This document shows positions 40,687 to 48,334 of a stretch of 48,334 nt of DNA, piece after piece. The notes below the pieces were generated by a model. The model was not told the DNA's origin and ran no database searches. It saw nothing but the letters and a program-made list of their open reading frames with translations. Both the position numbers and the translations under genes were made by a program. The stretch is from Chloroflexi bacterium bin125. GTDB taxonomy: Bacteria; Chloroflexota; Dehalococcoidia; Bin125. Numbering within the stretch: the first letter of the stretch is position 1; every line of letters starts with the position of its first letter. The stretch is taken from contig MPNM01000021.1 in assembly GCA_002239025.1 (NCBI GenBank), positions 1 to 48,334 on the forward strand, given 5' to 3'.

Positions 40687-41664
40687 CTATTGTTCCGCGA
40701 TGGCCTTCGCGTTGCCGACGAGGATGCCGATGTAGGTCGGGTTGTCATCGGTCGGCTGCGACCAGATGATCCGCCGCTCAACGCGGGTCTCGTCCGCAAT
40801 CGTGTCAAGGATGGCGGAGTCGAATTGCGGCTCGTGAAACACGGTTTGCACGCCTTCGTGCTCGATCAACTCGATCAGTTCGGTGATCGCTTCGGCGCTG
40901 GCCCCCTGCTCCGGTCCCTCGACTACGAATCCGGCGACGACCAACTCGTAGCGGCGCGCGAAGTAACCGAAGGCGTCGTGAAAGGTGAAGAGCAGTCGTT
41001 GGTTGGCAGGTAGATCAGCAAGCAGCGAGCGGACCTCCTCGTCGGCTTCGGCGATCTCAGCGAGATATTGGTCGCGGCGGTCGGCGATCTCCTCGGCGTC
41101 GTCGGGACTCAGATCAATCAGGCGAGCAGCGATGGCCGTGACGGACGCCTGAGCGATATCGGCGTCGAACCAGAAGTGCGGATCTTCGCCGGCGTGGTCG
41201 TGTCCGTGTTCGTCCTCCTGCGCCTGTTGCTCCTCTTGCTGTTGCTCGTGGTGCTCCTCGTCGGAACCGAGCAGGCCTTCAAACGGGTGCAACTCATGCC
41301 CCATCGCTTCGACCGCATCGGCGAGTTCAAGGATGTCTTCCGCGTTCTCTTCGATTGCATCCTCATAGGACGCTTCCAGCCCGGCACCGTTGATCACAAC
41401 GAGGTCAGCCTCGGAAACGGCGCGGATATCGTCCACGCTCAGTTCGAGCGTGTGCGCATCGGCGCCGGCCGGCACCAGCGAACGGACATCCACCAGATCG
41501 CCGCCGACCTGGCGCGCCCAATCTGCGATCACTTGCGTCGACACAACCACCTGGATCGGCGCCTCGTCGGCATCGTCGTTGCCGCAGGCGAGCGAGCTGA
41601 AGGCGGCAAGAGCTACAGACACGAGGAGGACGCCGCCAAGCGCCAACAAACGAATACGGGACAT
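40687..41664 (-). CDS. znuA: zinc-binding ABC transporter lipoprotein (ZnuA-like)
   Basis: A 325-residue protein from ATG 41664, chosen because it gives a clean lipoprotein signal (MSRIRLLALGGVLLVSVALAAFSSLAC). ATG 41733 is upstream. The mature protein has VVVSTQVIADWARQVGGDLVDVRSLVPAGADAHTLELS (first metal His), a His/Asp/Glu/Gln-rich loop (EEHHEQQQEEQQAQEDEHGHDHAGEDPHFWFD, including DPHFW), the LLFTFHDAFGYFARRY third His and a C-terminal HEPQFDS. The His-rich loop is a known zinc-affinity feature. It works with ZnuB; no ATPase gene is present in the window. Confidence 0.88.
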   Translation of the reverse strand: MSRIRLLALGGVLLVSVALAAFSSLACGNDDADEAPIQVVVSTQVIADWARQVGGDLVDVRSLVPAGADAHTLELSVDDIRAVSEADLVVINGAGLEASYEDAIEENAEDILELADAVEAMGHELHPFEGLLGSDEEHHEQQQEEQQAQEDEHGHDHAGEDPHFWFDADIAQASVTAIAARLIDLSPDDAEEIADRRDQYLAEIAEADEEVRSLLADLPANQRLLFTFHDAFGYFARRYELVVAGFVVEGPEQGASAEAITELIELIEHEGVQTVFHEPQFDSAILDTIADETRVERRIIWSQPTDDNPTYIGILVGNAKAIAEQ

Positions 41665-41834
41665 GGAGGAGAACTTCGACCGTCTAGGCGGCTGAAAGCC
41701 GCATGGGCGGATGGCCTGAATGGCAGGACCCATCCGGTGCTCTGCGAAATATCATACAATGCGCAAAGATCGTTCGATACCGACCCCGGACATGGGGTCC
41801 TAGAAGCCGGAATCAAAGCGAAAGCGGGGTAACC
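41665..41834. promoter_or_regulatory. divergent region between znuA and CDF genes
   Basis: 170 bp between the divergent starts. The A/T-rich stretch around 41745-41790 is the likely promoter zone. GACCCCGGACATGGGGTC (41784-41801) is an 8-bp palindrome arm with a small loop, partly like a hairpin. A Zur- or ArsR-type operator was looked for, but none could be called. Confidence 0.3.
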
Positions 41835-42953
41835 GTGAGCAGACGCGACGCCACGCCCCGAGAGACATCGCACGATCACGACTCGCACGACGACCACGAT
41901 GATCACGCCGGTCACGACCACGATGACCATGCCAGCCACGACCACCACGACCATGATGATCATTCAGGGCATGATCATGATGATCATGCCGGCCACGACC
42001 ACGACGATCACTCAGGTCATGACCACCACGACCATGCGCACGACCTGAGAGATCAGAGCCGGCGCACGCTGGTCATCTCGCTCGGCATCATCATCTTCTT
42101 CATGGTCGTTGAGATCATCGGCGGCATCCTGTCCGGCTCGCTGGCGCTGCTAGCCGACGCCGGACACATGGCGACGGATGCGGGCGCCATCGCTCTCGCG
42201 CTCCTGGCCATGTGGATCGCCGACCGTCCCTCCTCGGTCGACCGCACCTTCGGATTCGCCCGAACCGAGATCCTGGCCGCCTTCGTCAATATCCTCACGC
42301 TCTGGTTGATCTCAGGCTGGGTGATCTGGGAAGCAGTGCACCGGATCGGCGGCAACCCGGAGGTCGAAGGCGTGTTGATGACCGTGGTCGGCGTTGTCGG
42401 CCTGCTCGTGAACATCTTCGTCGCCTACATCCTGCACGGCTCTTCGGAGCACAGCCTGAATGTCCAGGGAGCCTTCCTGCATGTCCTTGGCGACTTGCTC
42501 GGATCGGTTGCCGTGATCGTTTCAGGCATCTTCGTGCTGGCATTCGGCTGGGACCTGGCCGACCCGATCGTGAGCATCCTGATCGGCATCTTCATCTTGG
42601 CGCTCTCCTACCGGCCCGCCAAGCAAATCTTCCACATCCTGATCGAAGGGGTGCCGTCGCACATCGATCTCTACGCGCTCTGTCATGACATCGAATCGCT
42701 TGACGGAGTGACGCTTGTGCATGATGTCCACGCCTGGACGATCACCTCCGGCTACGACTCAATCTCGGCGCACATCCTGATCGACGATGAGCATCCGGAC
42801 CGTCAGGGCCTGCTGGACCAGGCGAAGGAAATCGCACGGGATCAGTATCGCCTGAGCCACATCACTTTCCAGGTCGAGACCTCAGTGCAGGGCTGCACGG
42901 AAGACCATCACGTGGGACATCTCGAGGCGACCACGCGGGCAGGAGCGGACTGA
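41835..42953 (+). CDS. cation diffusion facilitator (zinc exporter) with His-rich N-terminus
   Basis: A 372-residue protein from GTG 41835. Residues 12-70 are almost wholly His/Asp with a few Gly, Ala and Ser (HDHDSHDDHDDHAGHDHDDH and similar), a metal sponge. The membrane part has six segments, with the zinc-site pairs LLADAGHMATD and FLHVLGDLLGS (HxxxD). The C-terminal cytoplasmic domain (VTLVHDVHAWTITSGYDSISAHILID) is the usual metallochaperone-like fold. It exports Zn2+ or related ions in exchange for protons. It is divergent from znuA and followed by a Cys/His peptide. Confidence 0.92.
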   Translation: MSRRDATPRETSHDHDSHDDHDDHAGHDHDDHASHDHHDHDDHSGHDHDDHAGHDHDDHSGHDHHDHAHDLRDQSRRTLVISLGIIIFFMVVEIIGGILSGSLALLADAGHMATDAGAIALALLAMWIADRPSSVDRTFGFARTEILAAFVNILTLWLISGWVIWEAVHRIGGNPEVEGVLMTVVGVVGLLVNIFVAYILHGSSEHSLNVQGAFLHVLGDLLGSVAVIVSGIFVLAFGWDLADPIVSILIGIFILALSYRPAKQIFHILIEGVPSHIDLYALCHDIESLDGVTLVHDVHAWTITSGYDSISAHILIDDEHPDRQGLLDQAKEIARDQYRLSHITFQVETSVQGCTEDHHVGHLEATTRAGAD

Positions 42954-43010
42954 GGCTTGGCCCAACCATTGCGTACAGATCGCCAACAGCGGCGATAGAT
43001 AGGAGCACCC

Positions 43011-43199
43011 ATGACGACAGAGACCCACACGCACCAGTACGAGCACAGTGCGCATCACGCGCACAGCACCAGCGAAGTGGCGGAACACGACCACTGCCAG
43101 ACCGAGCACGAGTGCAGCTGTGACCACTCCGAGCACTGCTGCTGCTGCGAGGACTCGAACTGCGCCAGCGGCGACTGCGACTGCCACGGCGCCGACTAG
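43011..43199 (+). CDS. Cys/His-rich metallothionein-like peptide
   Basis: A 62-residue peptide from ATG 43011 behind AGGAG. It has 12 histidines, mostly in the N-terminal half (THTHQYEHSAHHAHS, EHDH), and 10 cysteines, mostly in the C-terminal half (ECSCDHSEHCCCCEDSNC, CDCHG). About a third of the protein is metal-ligand residue. It does not match the standard bacterial SmtA/BmtA pattern, but the content suggests cytoplasmic metal storage. It lies 57 bases after the CDF gene and ahead of a very strong terminator, so it is probably co-transcribed with the exporter. Confidence 0.75.
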   Translation: MTTETHTHQYEHSAHHAHSTSEVAEHDHCQTEHECSCDHSEHCCCCEDSNCASGDCDCHGAD

Positions 43200-43213
43200 T
43201 TGCGAGTCTCACC

Positions 43214-43251
43214 AGAACGCCCATCTCCCCTTGTGGGGAGATGGGCGTTCT
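43214..43251 (+). terminator. strong terminator after zinc-island genes
   Basis: A perfect 17-bp stem AGAACGCCCATCTCCCC/GGGGAGATGGGCGTTCT with a 4-base TTGT loop, followed by TATC. It is palindromic and could work in either direction. Confidence 0.85.
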
Positions 43252-43490
43252 TATCGTCCTGTCCGCAAGGTCTTGAGGACCGCCTGGCCATGATCGGCGG
43301 CCTTGGCGCGTTTCCAGTTTTTCGTCAACACCCAGTTCGTTCCGATGGTGAAGGTAGCGCGGGTCATGCCTATGCTCTCGTGGTCGTAAGACTAGGACGG
43401 TTATGGTGGTTTGCAGAAGACGAAGACGATTCATGACGACCGCAGGCCCTGCGACCCCTCTGGTATTCGATGACCTGATCGCGACGATGA

Positions 43491-43874
43491 TCGCTGGCGC
43501 GCAAGCTGGTCTCGGGCGAAACCGACTCGGAGCCGGTCGAGGAAATCTTCCTCGAAGCCCAGCAGGTCGCCGCCGAGGCCGACGCGCTGCTCGTCGATGA
43601 CGGCTGGCAGCGGCCGGCCGCGGAAGCGGAGACGCTGGTCTCGGCGCTGCCGAGCGACGGGGAAGTTGCGCCAGTGGTCGAACTGGTCCCTTGCGCGAAC
43701 CATCAAGGCCAGGGGGAGCGGCAACAATCCCTGTTCAGCTGGGCCGAGTTCCTGGCCAACCACCCGGAGCAAGCGAAGCCTCGCGGACGCAACCCGCAAC
43801 TCTCAGGACCGTCGCTATTCGACTGGGCCCTGGAGCGCGAGCAGCAGGCCGGACTCGCCGCCGCTGGGGGCTGA
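43491..43874 (+). pseudogene. C-terminal remnant of a second SNF2-type helicase
   Basis: The 127-codon tail opens SLARKLVSGETDSEPVEE, then IFLEAQQVAAEADALLVDDGW, and closes LFSWAEFLANHPEQAKPRGRNPQLSGPSLFDWALEREQQAGLAAAGG. It aligns end to end with residues about 660-786 of the helicase at 36397-38757, but with many substitutions. There is no helicase core. It is thus the relic of a related but distinct element rather than a recent copy of the neighbouring gene. It is followed, like the intact gene, by a GC-rich hairpin. Confidence 0.85.
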
Positions 43875-43888
43875 AGAGTTACGCACGC

Positions 43889-43925
43889 GGAGGAGGTCAT
43901 CGCCCTGACGACGACGGCCTCCTCC
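43889..43925 (+). terminator. terminator-like hairpin after helicase remnant
   Basis: A 10-bp stem GGAGGAGGTC/GGCCTCCTCC (one G-T pair) with a 17-base loop, 15 bases after the stop, in the same position as the hairpin after the intact helicase. Confidence 0.5.
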
Positions 43926-44073
43926 AACTGCGTCTGTGCGGCCTTTCTTGCGTTTAAGCGGAGGCCAGCCGGGTCCGCCCCTCGCATTGCTCCCTCGATC
44001 AGCTCTGTCCGGCAAAGTAGGCCCGTCGCACCTTGAGCACCTCAAGGGCCGGAGGAGCTAGGAGAAGCCGCCG

Positions 44074-44253
44074 GTGGATTCGGGCGTGTGCCTGACGTGG
44101 CTGGCGCGCTGTGGCGGCATCAGCGACACTCCTTTGAAATGGGAATACAGTAGGGACCAGGTGGTGGCTCAGGAGGGAACGGACTCGCCTCTCGGGCGAG
44201 CTGTGGACGAATTGCTAAGTGCCTCAGGTACCAAAGGGGTGTTCGAGCAATGA
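44074..44253 (+). CDS. possible small hypothetical protein
   Basis: A 59-residue frame from GTG 44074 (GGAGAA upstream). Reads DSGVCLTWLARCGGISDTPLKWEYSRDQVVAQEGTDSPLGRAVDELLSASGTKGVFEQ. Composition is protein-like, but there is no known motif. It could be the remnant of a larger gene, as this whole segment has decayed. Low confidence. Confidence 0.3.
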   Translation: MDSGVCLTWLARCGGISDTPLKWEYSRDQVVAQEGTDSPLGRAVDELLSASGTKGVFEQ

Positions 44254-44490
44254 TTCGGCGAGGTCGTGGCGAAAGAAGCGATCGAGCGCACGGGAAAGTG
44301 CCCGATTCCGACCTGCTGCCTACTTGGCGGCTTCTCCAAGCTTCGTCCTTTCATCCTTGCCTCCTACGGTCTCAGGTTGCGCCCACTTCCTTTCAAACAG
44401 GCCCTCTGAACCTGGGGCAATGAACCCTGGGCACGGCTTACACAGCCTTCTTAGCAACGACCCGCAAACGGTGCCATCTACCCTCCGCTC

Positions 44491-44950
44491 AGGCCCACCT
44501 ACGACCACATCGATCGCGGCAAGGACGTCTCAGTCGCCGAATCGGTCGGCCTGGCAAGACCAATCGCACGATCGCGCTCGGGATCGAGGCCGTCCAGCGC
44601 CCCCGCGCGTCGCCTTCGTCCGGGCAGCCTATATCGCCCGCGAACTGGGAGACGAATACACGCTCACCCGCCTGCAACAGCGCTACCTGCGCGTCGCGTT
44701 GCTGATCGTCGACCAACTCGGCTTCGTGCCTTTCGAGCGGGCCGGAGACGAACTGCCCTCCAACCTGTTCGCCGACTGCTCCGAGCGGCGGTCCGCGATC
44801 GTCATCACAAACCTTGCGTTCTCCGAATGGGTCCAGGTCTTCGGCGACGAGAAGCGCACCACCACGCTGTTCGACCGCCTTGGCCACCACGCCCACATCC
44901 TCACCACCTGCGATCAGTCCTATCGGACTTGTGGTCGGACAACATCCTGT
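44491..44950 (+). pseudogene. IS21-type helper ATPase (IstB) remnant
   Basis: Fragments in two frames: GKTNRTIALGIEAVQR (the Walker A region in one frame) and VAFVRAAYIARELGDEYTLTRLQQRYLRVALLIVDQLGFVPFERAGDELPSNLFADCSERRSAIVITNLAFSEWVQVFGDEKRTTTLFDRLGHHAHILTT in another. The order and spacing match the IS21 IstB ATPase. The Walker A glycine loop is damaged and frameshifted relative to the rest, so it is inactive. No IstA was found nearby. Confidence 0.8.
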
Positions 44951-45058
44951 GCAGAGGCGAAGCCAACCACAACCCGACCACTTCCAGCAACCCAAGTGGA
45001 TCACCTCTTCACCGATGTGGTGGATCACTTTCCGAGCGATGATGACTGTCGACGGTGA

Positions 45059-45246
45059 ACGACTCAGATATCGCTTGACAGGCGCAGGGATCGCCTGTTG
45101 CCCCGCCACTTCACCAGCAATGCATCAGTGGATCTCGACCGAAGCTGCCCCACCTCAGTGACATCCTCAGAGATCGAGCGAGAAAGACAACTCGAAAGTT
45201 CTTGATTTCGTGCAGCTTGGTGGCGTGGCCTGGCCGCCATTCAGTC
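45059..45246. other. 188-bp region without a gene
   Basis: It contains a stretch at 45176-45230 (ACAACTCGAAAGTTCTTG and GCTTGGTGGC) that resembles 47573-47630, a weak repeat of about 50 bp. No gene is seen. Confidence 0.35.
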
Positions 45247-45540
45247 TCAGGTACTGTAGCCCTCCACGACGACGACGTTGGACTTCACGGCCCGATGGCG
45301 AAGTTCATCGAGCGCGGTGTATTCGTCCGAATCGAGGAATGCGTTCGCCGCCTCTAAGCTCTCGAACTCCATGATCACCAGACGTTTAGGCGTCCAGTCG
45401 CCCTCGGCCACTTGACTCTGCCCGCCTCGGACGACGAAGCGACCGCCGTTCGCGGCCATCGCCCCTGGGATCCGCTCGACGAACTCCGAGAACGCGTGCT
45501 GATCGATGACCTCTGTGTCAATCACAACGTAGCCGTTCAT
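45247..45540 (-). CDS. DUF1330 family protein
   Basis: A 97-residue protein, start at ATG 45540 (MNGYVVIDTEVIDQHAFSEFVERIPGAMAANGGRFVVRGGQ) behind GGAAAGGA. Further ATGs at 45549 and 45558 are in frame. The dimeric alpha-beta barrel fold is recognisable from FVVRGGxxxVxEGDWTPKRLVIMEFESLEAANAFLDSDEY and LRHRAVKSNVVVVEGY, a DUF1330 signature. The function of this family is unknown; an EthD/antibiotic-monooxygenase-like fold is assumed. It is transcribed leftward, like the permease upstream. Confidence 0.85.
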   Translation of the reverse strand: MNGYVVIDTEVIDQHAFSEFVERIPGAMAANGGRFVVRGGQSQVAEGDWTPKRLVIMEFESLEAANAFLDSDEYTALDELRHRAVKSNVVVVEGYST

Positions 45541-45616
45541 CGCTGCCATCCTTTCCATCGCAAATGTCTCACTGAGCAAGCAGCATGCCGTTCAGAAGAT
45601 ATCGCCTAGCGAGCCG

Positions 45617-47419
45617 TCACGAAGCCGCCTCGACCTCGACCGTGACGATATCGATGCCGTAGTACTTGCGATGCCGCACGCTGCTGGCGTAGAGGCGCAA
45701 CAGACGGAACGAGATATCTCCCACATCAGGCGCCTCGGCTTGCTCGCTGATGTAGGCGATGCGATCTTCGAGGTTCTCCTCGGAGAACAGTGCCAGGAAC
45801 TCCAGCTCGATCGAGCCCGCACCGGGTCGTGCATTGAGTACGACACGCGGGGCAGTATCTGATTCGTGATCTTCGCGCAGCGACATCATCGCCGAGAGCG
45901 TCTCCTCCCCAGCGGCGCAGAGGCGCTCGACTGAGGCATCGTTCCAGCCCATGCCGGAGCCGAGTTCTCGCAGGAAGGTGTCGAGCTCGGGCAGGGCCGT
46001 GAAGTCCAGTGCCGTTTCCAGCCGTCTACGCCGGCCGCCGGTCAGGTCGAGCACGACGGTCAGGAGGACGGCGACGAGCACGCCAACGAGCACGCCGTTG
46101 CCCAACACTCCGGCCCAGGAACCGCCGACCGACTCCAGCAGTCCGGACTGGCTCTGCAGTCCGACGGCGATCGAGAGCGAGATGCCGACGATGAAGGCCC
46201 GCTGGCGGTTGAGGCCCTCGCGCAAGACCGCGCGCATCCCCTCGACGAAGAGCAGGCCCATCACGACCATCAGCAGCGCCCCGCTCACCGGGCGCGGGAT
46301 CGTGAGCAGTAGGGCGACTGCCTTGGGCAGCAACGCGAGCACGATCAGCATCGCGCCCATGACGATGCCCGCACGCCGCGAGGCGACGCCGGTGAAGTTG
46401 AACAGAGAGATTGTCGAGGGGAGGTAAGCAATCGTCGGCGGCGTGCCCGCGAGCCCCGAGAAGAGGACGGCGATGCCGCCAACGTTGAGCGTTCGCTGTA
46501 CGCCGCGAAAGTCGATCGAACGTGGGCTACGGCGGGAGACCTGTTGGATCGCGGCGCCCTCGCTGCTGGAGCGGACGGCGACCACGGCGCTGACTACGAA
46601 GAAGACGAGCAGCAGCGCCCAGAAGTCCTCGTTCAGCACCGATGCAAACCCGGGCCAGCCGGCGACCTCCGGCAGATCGATCCAGGGTGCGTCGACCGCC
46701 GGCTGCAGGTCATAGACACCCAACGGAATGGCGACCACACAGCCGGCCAGGATCGCGATCGGCATCGCCCAGAGGCTCCAGAGCCCTACCCCACGCAACA
46801 TCAGCAACGCGACCACGGCCAAGGCCGCGACGCCGACCGCCGGGCCGGCCAGGTCGGAGACACCGGCGGGCACATCGTTCATCCGCTCGATCGCGATCGG
46901 CATGGCCGAGAGCGCGATCATCATGAAGGCGACGCCGGAGACGACCGGCGTGATCAGCCGCCTGAGTTGGGCCAGCCAGGCGGCCACCGCGAACTGGATC
47001 AGCGAAGCGGCCACGACCAGGCTGGACATCAGCGCCAGGCCGCCTTCATTCACGGCCAGCACGCAGACCGCGAGGAAGGGCACGCCCGAACCCATCAAGA
47101 GGATGTGCCCCGGTCCGAGGCGGCCAAGACGCGATGCATGCAGCGCCGTCGCCAAGCCCGCCACTACGAGCGCACCAACCATGGCCCAGGCGGCGTAGCT
47201 ACCGTCGTCGTTGAAGGCGGCGGAGAAGATCAGGACGAAGGTCACCGTGTTCGAGACGATCAGGACCGCGCCCTGGAACGCCACGTTGACCGTCAAGAGC
47301 GGCGGAGCCGGATCCTCCGGTTCGTAACGAATATGGTCGTTCGCGGCCAATGGTCGTTCCTGAGCAGCGCTGGTTCGATGACATGCACGTGTTGGCGACG
47401 ACATCCGGTGCCGGATCAT
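45617..47419 (-). CDS. NCS2-type nucleobase permease with extra C-terminal domain
   Basis: A 600-residue protein (start ATG 47419, or ATG 47404). Residues about 40-450 carry 10 or more membrane segments, with the xanthine/uracil-permease (NCS2) style: SSLVVAASLIQFAVAAWLAQLRRLITPVVSGVAFMMIALS, FSGLAGTPPTIAYLPSTISLFNFTGVASRR and RPVSGALLMVVMGLLFVEGMR. After a GGRRRRLETALDF linker, residues about 460-600 form a soluble tail (DASVERLCAAGEETLSAMM, IELEFLALFSEENLEDRIAYI, ISFRLLRLYASSVRHRKYYGIDIVTV). It resembles a RsbW-like kinase fold without clear ATP-binding glycines. The substrate was not determined. Confidence 0.8.
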   Translation of the reverse strand: MIRHRMSSPTRACHRTSAAQERPLAANDHIRYEPEDPAPPLLTVNVAFQGAVLIVSNTVTFVLIFSAAFNDDGSYAAWAMVGALVVAGLATALHASRLGRLGPGHILLMGSGVPFLAVCVLAVNEGGLALMSSLVVAASLIQFAVAAWLAQLRRLITPVVSGVAFMMIALSAMPIAIERMNDVPAGVSDLAGPAVGVAALAVVALLMLRGVGLWSLWAMPIAILAGCVVAIPLGVYDLQPAVDAPWIDLPEVAGWPGFASVLNEDFWALLLVFFVVSAVVAVRSSSEGAAIQQVSRRSPRSIDFRGVQRTLNVGGIAVLFSGLAGTPPTIAYLPSTISLFNFTGVASRRAGIVMGAMLIVLALLPKAVALLLTIPRPVSGALLMVVMGLLFVEGMRAVLREGLNRQRAFIVGISLSIAVGLQSQSGLLESVGGSWAGVLGNGVLVGVLVAVLLTVVLDLTGGRRRRLETALDFTALPELDTFLRELGSGMGWNDASVERLCAAGEETLSAMMSLREDHESDTAPRVVLNARPGAGSIELEFLALFSEENLEDRIAYISEQAEAPDVGDISFRLLRLYASSVRHRKYYGIDIVTVEVEAAS

Positions 47420-47684
47420 GCTAGGTCGGGCAGAGCGAGCAGGTCTCTACTCACCCTCGGATTCTGGACAGCAGGGTTCTTGAAGCGGAACAGTCGACGT
47501 TAGCCAACCTGAGGACCAGATAAGCCACTGAGAGCAAGGATCGTCCGCTACTGCAGGTCGCACTGCCTACAGCTTGAGTGAGAACGTCAACTCAAAGGTT
47601 CTTGCCTTTAGGAAGTTTGGTGGGCATAGACAAGTTCTCGGAGTTCATTCATACCGGGGAAGCGCTCAACGACGGGGGCGGCGG
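47420..47684. other. 265-bp intergenic region
   Basis: No gene was found. It contains the second copy (47573-47630) of the weak repeat noted at 45176-45230, with GTCAACTCAAAGGTTCTTG and AGTTTGGTGGGC. The region presumably holds the permease promoter. Confidence 0.4.
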
Positions 47685-48334
47685 TCAGTTCGCGGACGTC
47701 GGCGCTCCATTGGGGGACTGCGGATCGCGGACGATGACCTCGGAGTAGCCGACGAAGGCTGGCTCTTGCGCAAAGCCTCCAGGACATTTGGTTGTGACCT
47801 TAACCCGGACGCGGTCGGCGACAGTCGGGGTGCCCTTGATGAATACGCCGTATTCGCTGTCGTCGCTGAAACTGATAAAGTCCGACAGCGACAACCCGTT
47901 CCACTCGCCTCCGGGATTGACGCTGAACTCGGTTCTTGGATTGTGGCTTAACCTTTTGGTCGTGCCGTCGGCGTATTGCTCTGCCACCGTGCAATTCGGA
48001 GCCGTTTGCGGGGTTGCCACCAACTTGTTCGAAGCAAAGGTGTACGTTTGGCCAACCTCCAGGACGACCCGTAGCAGCATCTCGTCCGCGTCGATCGGCG
48101 TATGGTCGGAAGGCAACACCGGCGCTTCTTTGGCCAGCATCTGGCGCACATGCGTCGTGCGCCCGGATTCTGCTTCGAAGGGCGGCGGCGGTCCTATTTC
48201 GAACTGGTAGCGCTCGGCAAGCTCCACAGCGCGCTGTCTGTCAAAGCCTGGGACATAGCGCTCCCATAGCGCCAGCAGCGTTGCAGTGAAGGCGCCATCA
48301 TGACTCTGCTCGGCGTCGGCAATCGTATGGGCGA
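47685..48334 (-). CDS. hypothetical protein, N-terminus beyond window
   Basis: The frame runs from the stop at 47685 to the right edge without a start. GTG 48227 lies inside it, but reading continues upstream as HTIADAEQSHDGAFTATLLALWERYVPGFDRQRAVELAERYQFEIG. The C-terminal part (EMLLRVVLEVGQTYTFASNKLVATPQTAPNCTVAEQYADGTTKRLSHNPRTEFSVNPGG, then FISFSDDSEYGVFIKGTPTVADRVRVKVTTKCPGGFAQEP) looks like a beta-rich extracellular domain with a few cysteines. The gene is incomplete and I do not recognise it. Confidence 0.65.
   Translation of the reverse strand, partial: AHTIADAEQSHDGAFTATLLALWERYVPGFDRQRAVELAERYQFEIGPPPPFEAESGRTTHVRQMLAKEAPVLPSDHTPIDADEMLLRVVLEVGQTYTFASNKLVATPQTAPNCTVAEQYADGTTKRLSHNPRTEFSVNPGGEWNGLSLSDFISFSDDSEYGVFIKGTPTVADRVRVKVTTKCPGGFAQEPAFVGYSEVIVRDPQSPNGAPTSAN

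Noticed and set aside
41665-41834. Zur or ArsR operator between znuA and the CDF gene
   Set aside because: No convincing palindrome matching known zinc-regulator sites could be seen.
44219-45058. A 279-codon plus-strand frame as a complete gene
   Set aside because: Only its middle resembles IstB, with the Walker A in a different frame; treated as a pseudogene.
46544-47503. A 319-codon plus-strand frame
   Set aside because: It is antisense to the NCS2-type permease and is His/Arg/Asp-rich, a typical high-GC shadow.

Overview
High-GC bacterial DNA with dense coding on both strands. No rRNA or tRNA gene was seen. The type I-E CRISPR repeat, the style of the small accessory proteins, the ISNCY and IS21 transposon remnants and a conserved GAAAGGA ribosome-binding motif suggest a Chloroflexota-like (Thermomicrobia-like) chromosome carrying mobile DNA. 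That taxonomic placement is inference from general impression, because no marker gene is present.

Layout. (1) 1-1370: the edge of a gene with a PD-(D/E)xK-like signature, a small HTH protein, and a two-gene unit ending in a retropepsin-like aspartic protease. (2) 1462-14285: a complete type I-E CRISPR-Cas system. It has 61 repeats and 60 spacers at an exact 61-bp period, a leader, and cas2-cas1-cas6e-cas5e-cas7e-cse2-cse1-cas3, all read leftward. A palindrome-containing 187-bp gap before cas1 may hold an internal promoter. A stand-alone DEDDh exonuclease is divergent from cas3. (3) 15226-16351: an antitoxin/PIN-toxin pair whose toxin is split by a 473-bp insertion flanked by 29-bp perfect direct repeats. 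(4) 17063-19933: a replication-relaxation-type winged-helix protein divergent from an HTH/coiled-coil protein, with two TGTCCGGACA palindromes between and just inside them. (5) 20630-25825: a degraded ISNCY transposase, small membrane proteins, a winged-helix protein and two paralogous small CxxC proteins. (6) 24921-27136: a largely non-coding control region with helically phased GATTGCACTC iterons, other 11-bp direct repeats, a 14-bp inverted repeat and two diverged ~300-nt copies of a sequence that folds with compensatory changes, probably a structured RNA.

(7) 27206-38757: a long rightward module for DNA processing. It encodes a primase (CHC2 zinc finger plus TOPRIM), a Rad52-type annealing protein, a RecB/Cas4-like nuclease with a predicted Fe-S cluster, two tandem SSBs, a RadC-like JAMM protein, a DNA methyltransferase, several tiny zinc-ribbon or acidic proteins and an SNF2-type helicase. 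Genes are separated by strong hairpins followed by a GAAAGGA ribosome-binding site. This looks like the replication/recombination core of an integrated conjugative or plasmid-like element. (8) 38873-43251: a zinc-handling island with a ZnuB-type permease, oligoribonuclease, ZnuA-type binding lipoprotein, His-rich CDF exporter and a Cys/His-rich metallothionein-like peptide. No ZnuC ATPase is present. The island lies between the intact SNF2 gene and a diverged 127-codon remnant of a second SNF2 gene. (9) 43889-48334: an IS21 IstB pseudogene, a DUF1330-like protein, an NCS2-type permease with an extra C-terminal domain, and a truncated hypothetical gene.

Best candidates for undescribed biology are the paired structured-RNA/iteron control region, the 30-bp palindromic element inserted in frame into three genes, the interrupted toxin with flanking repeats, and the attenuator-like hairpin layout of the DNA-processing module.
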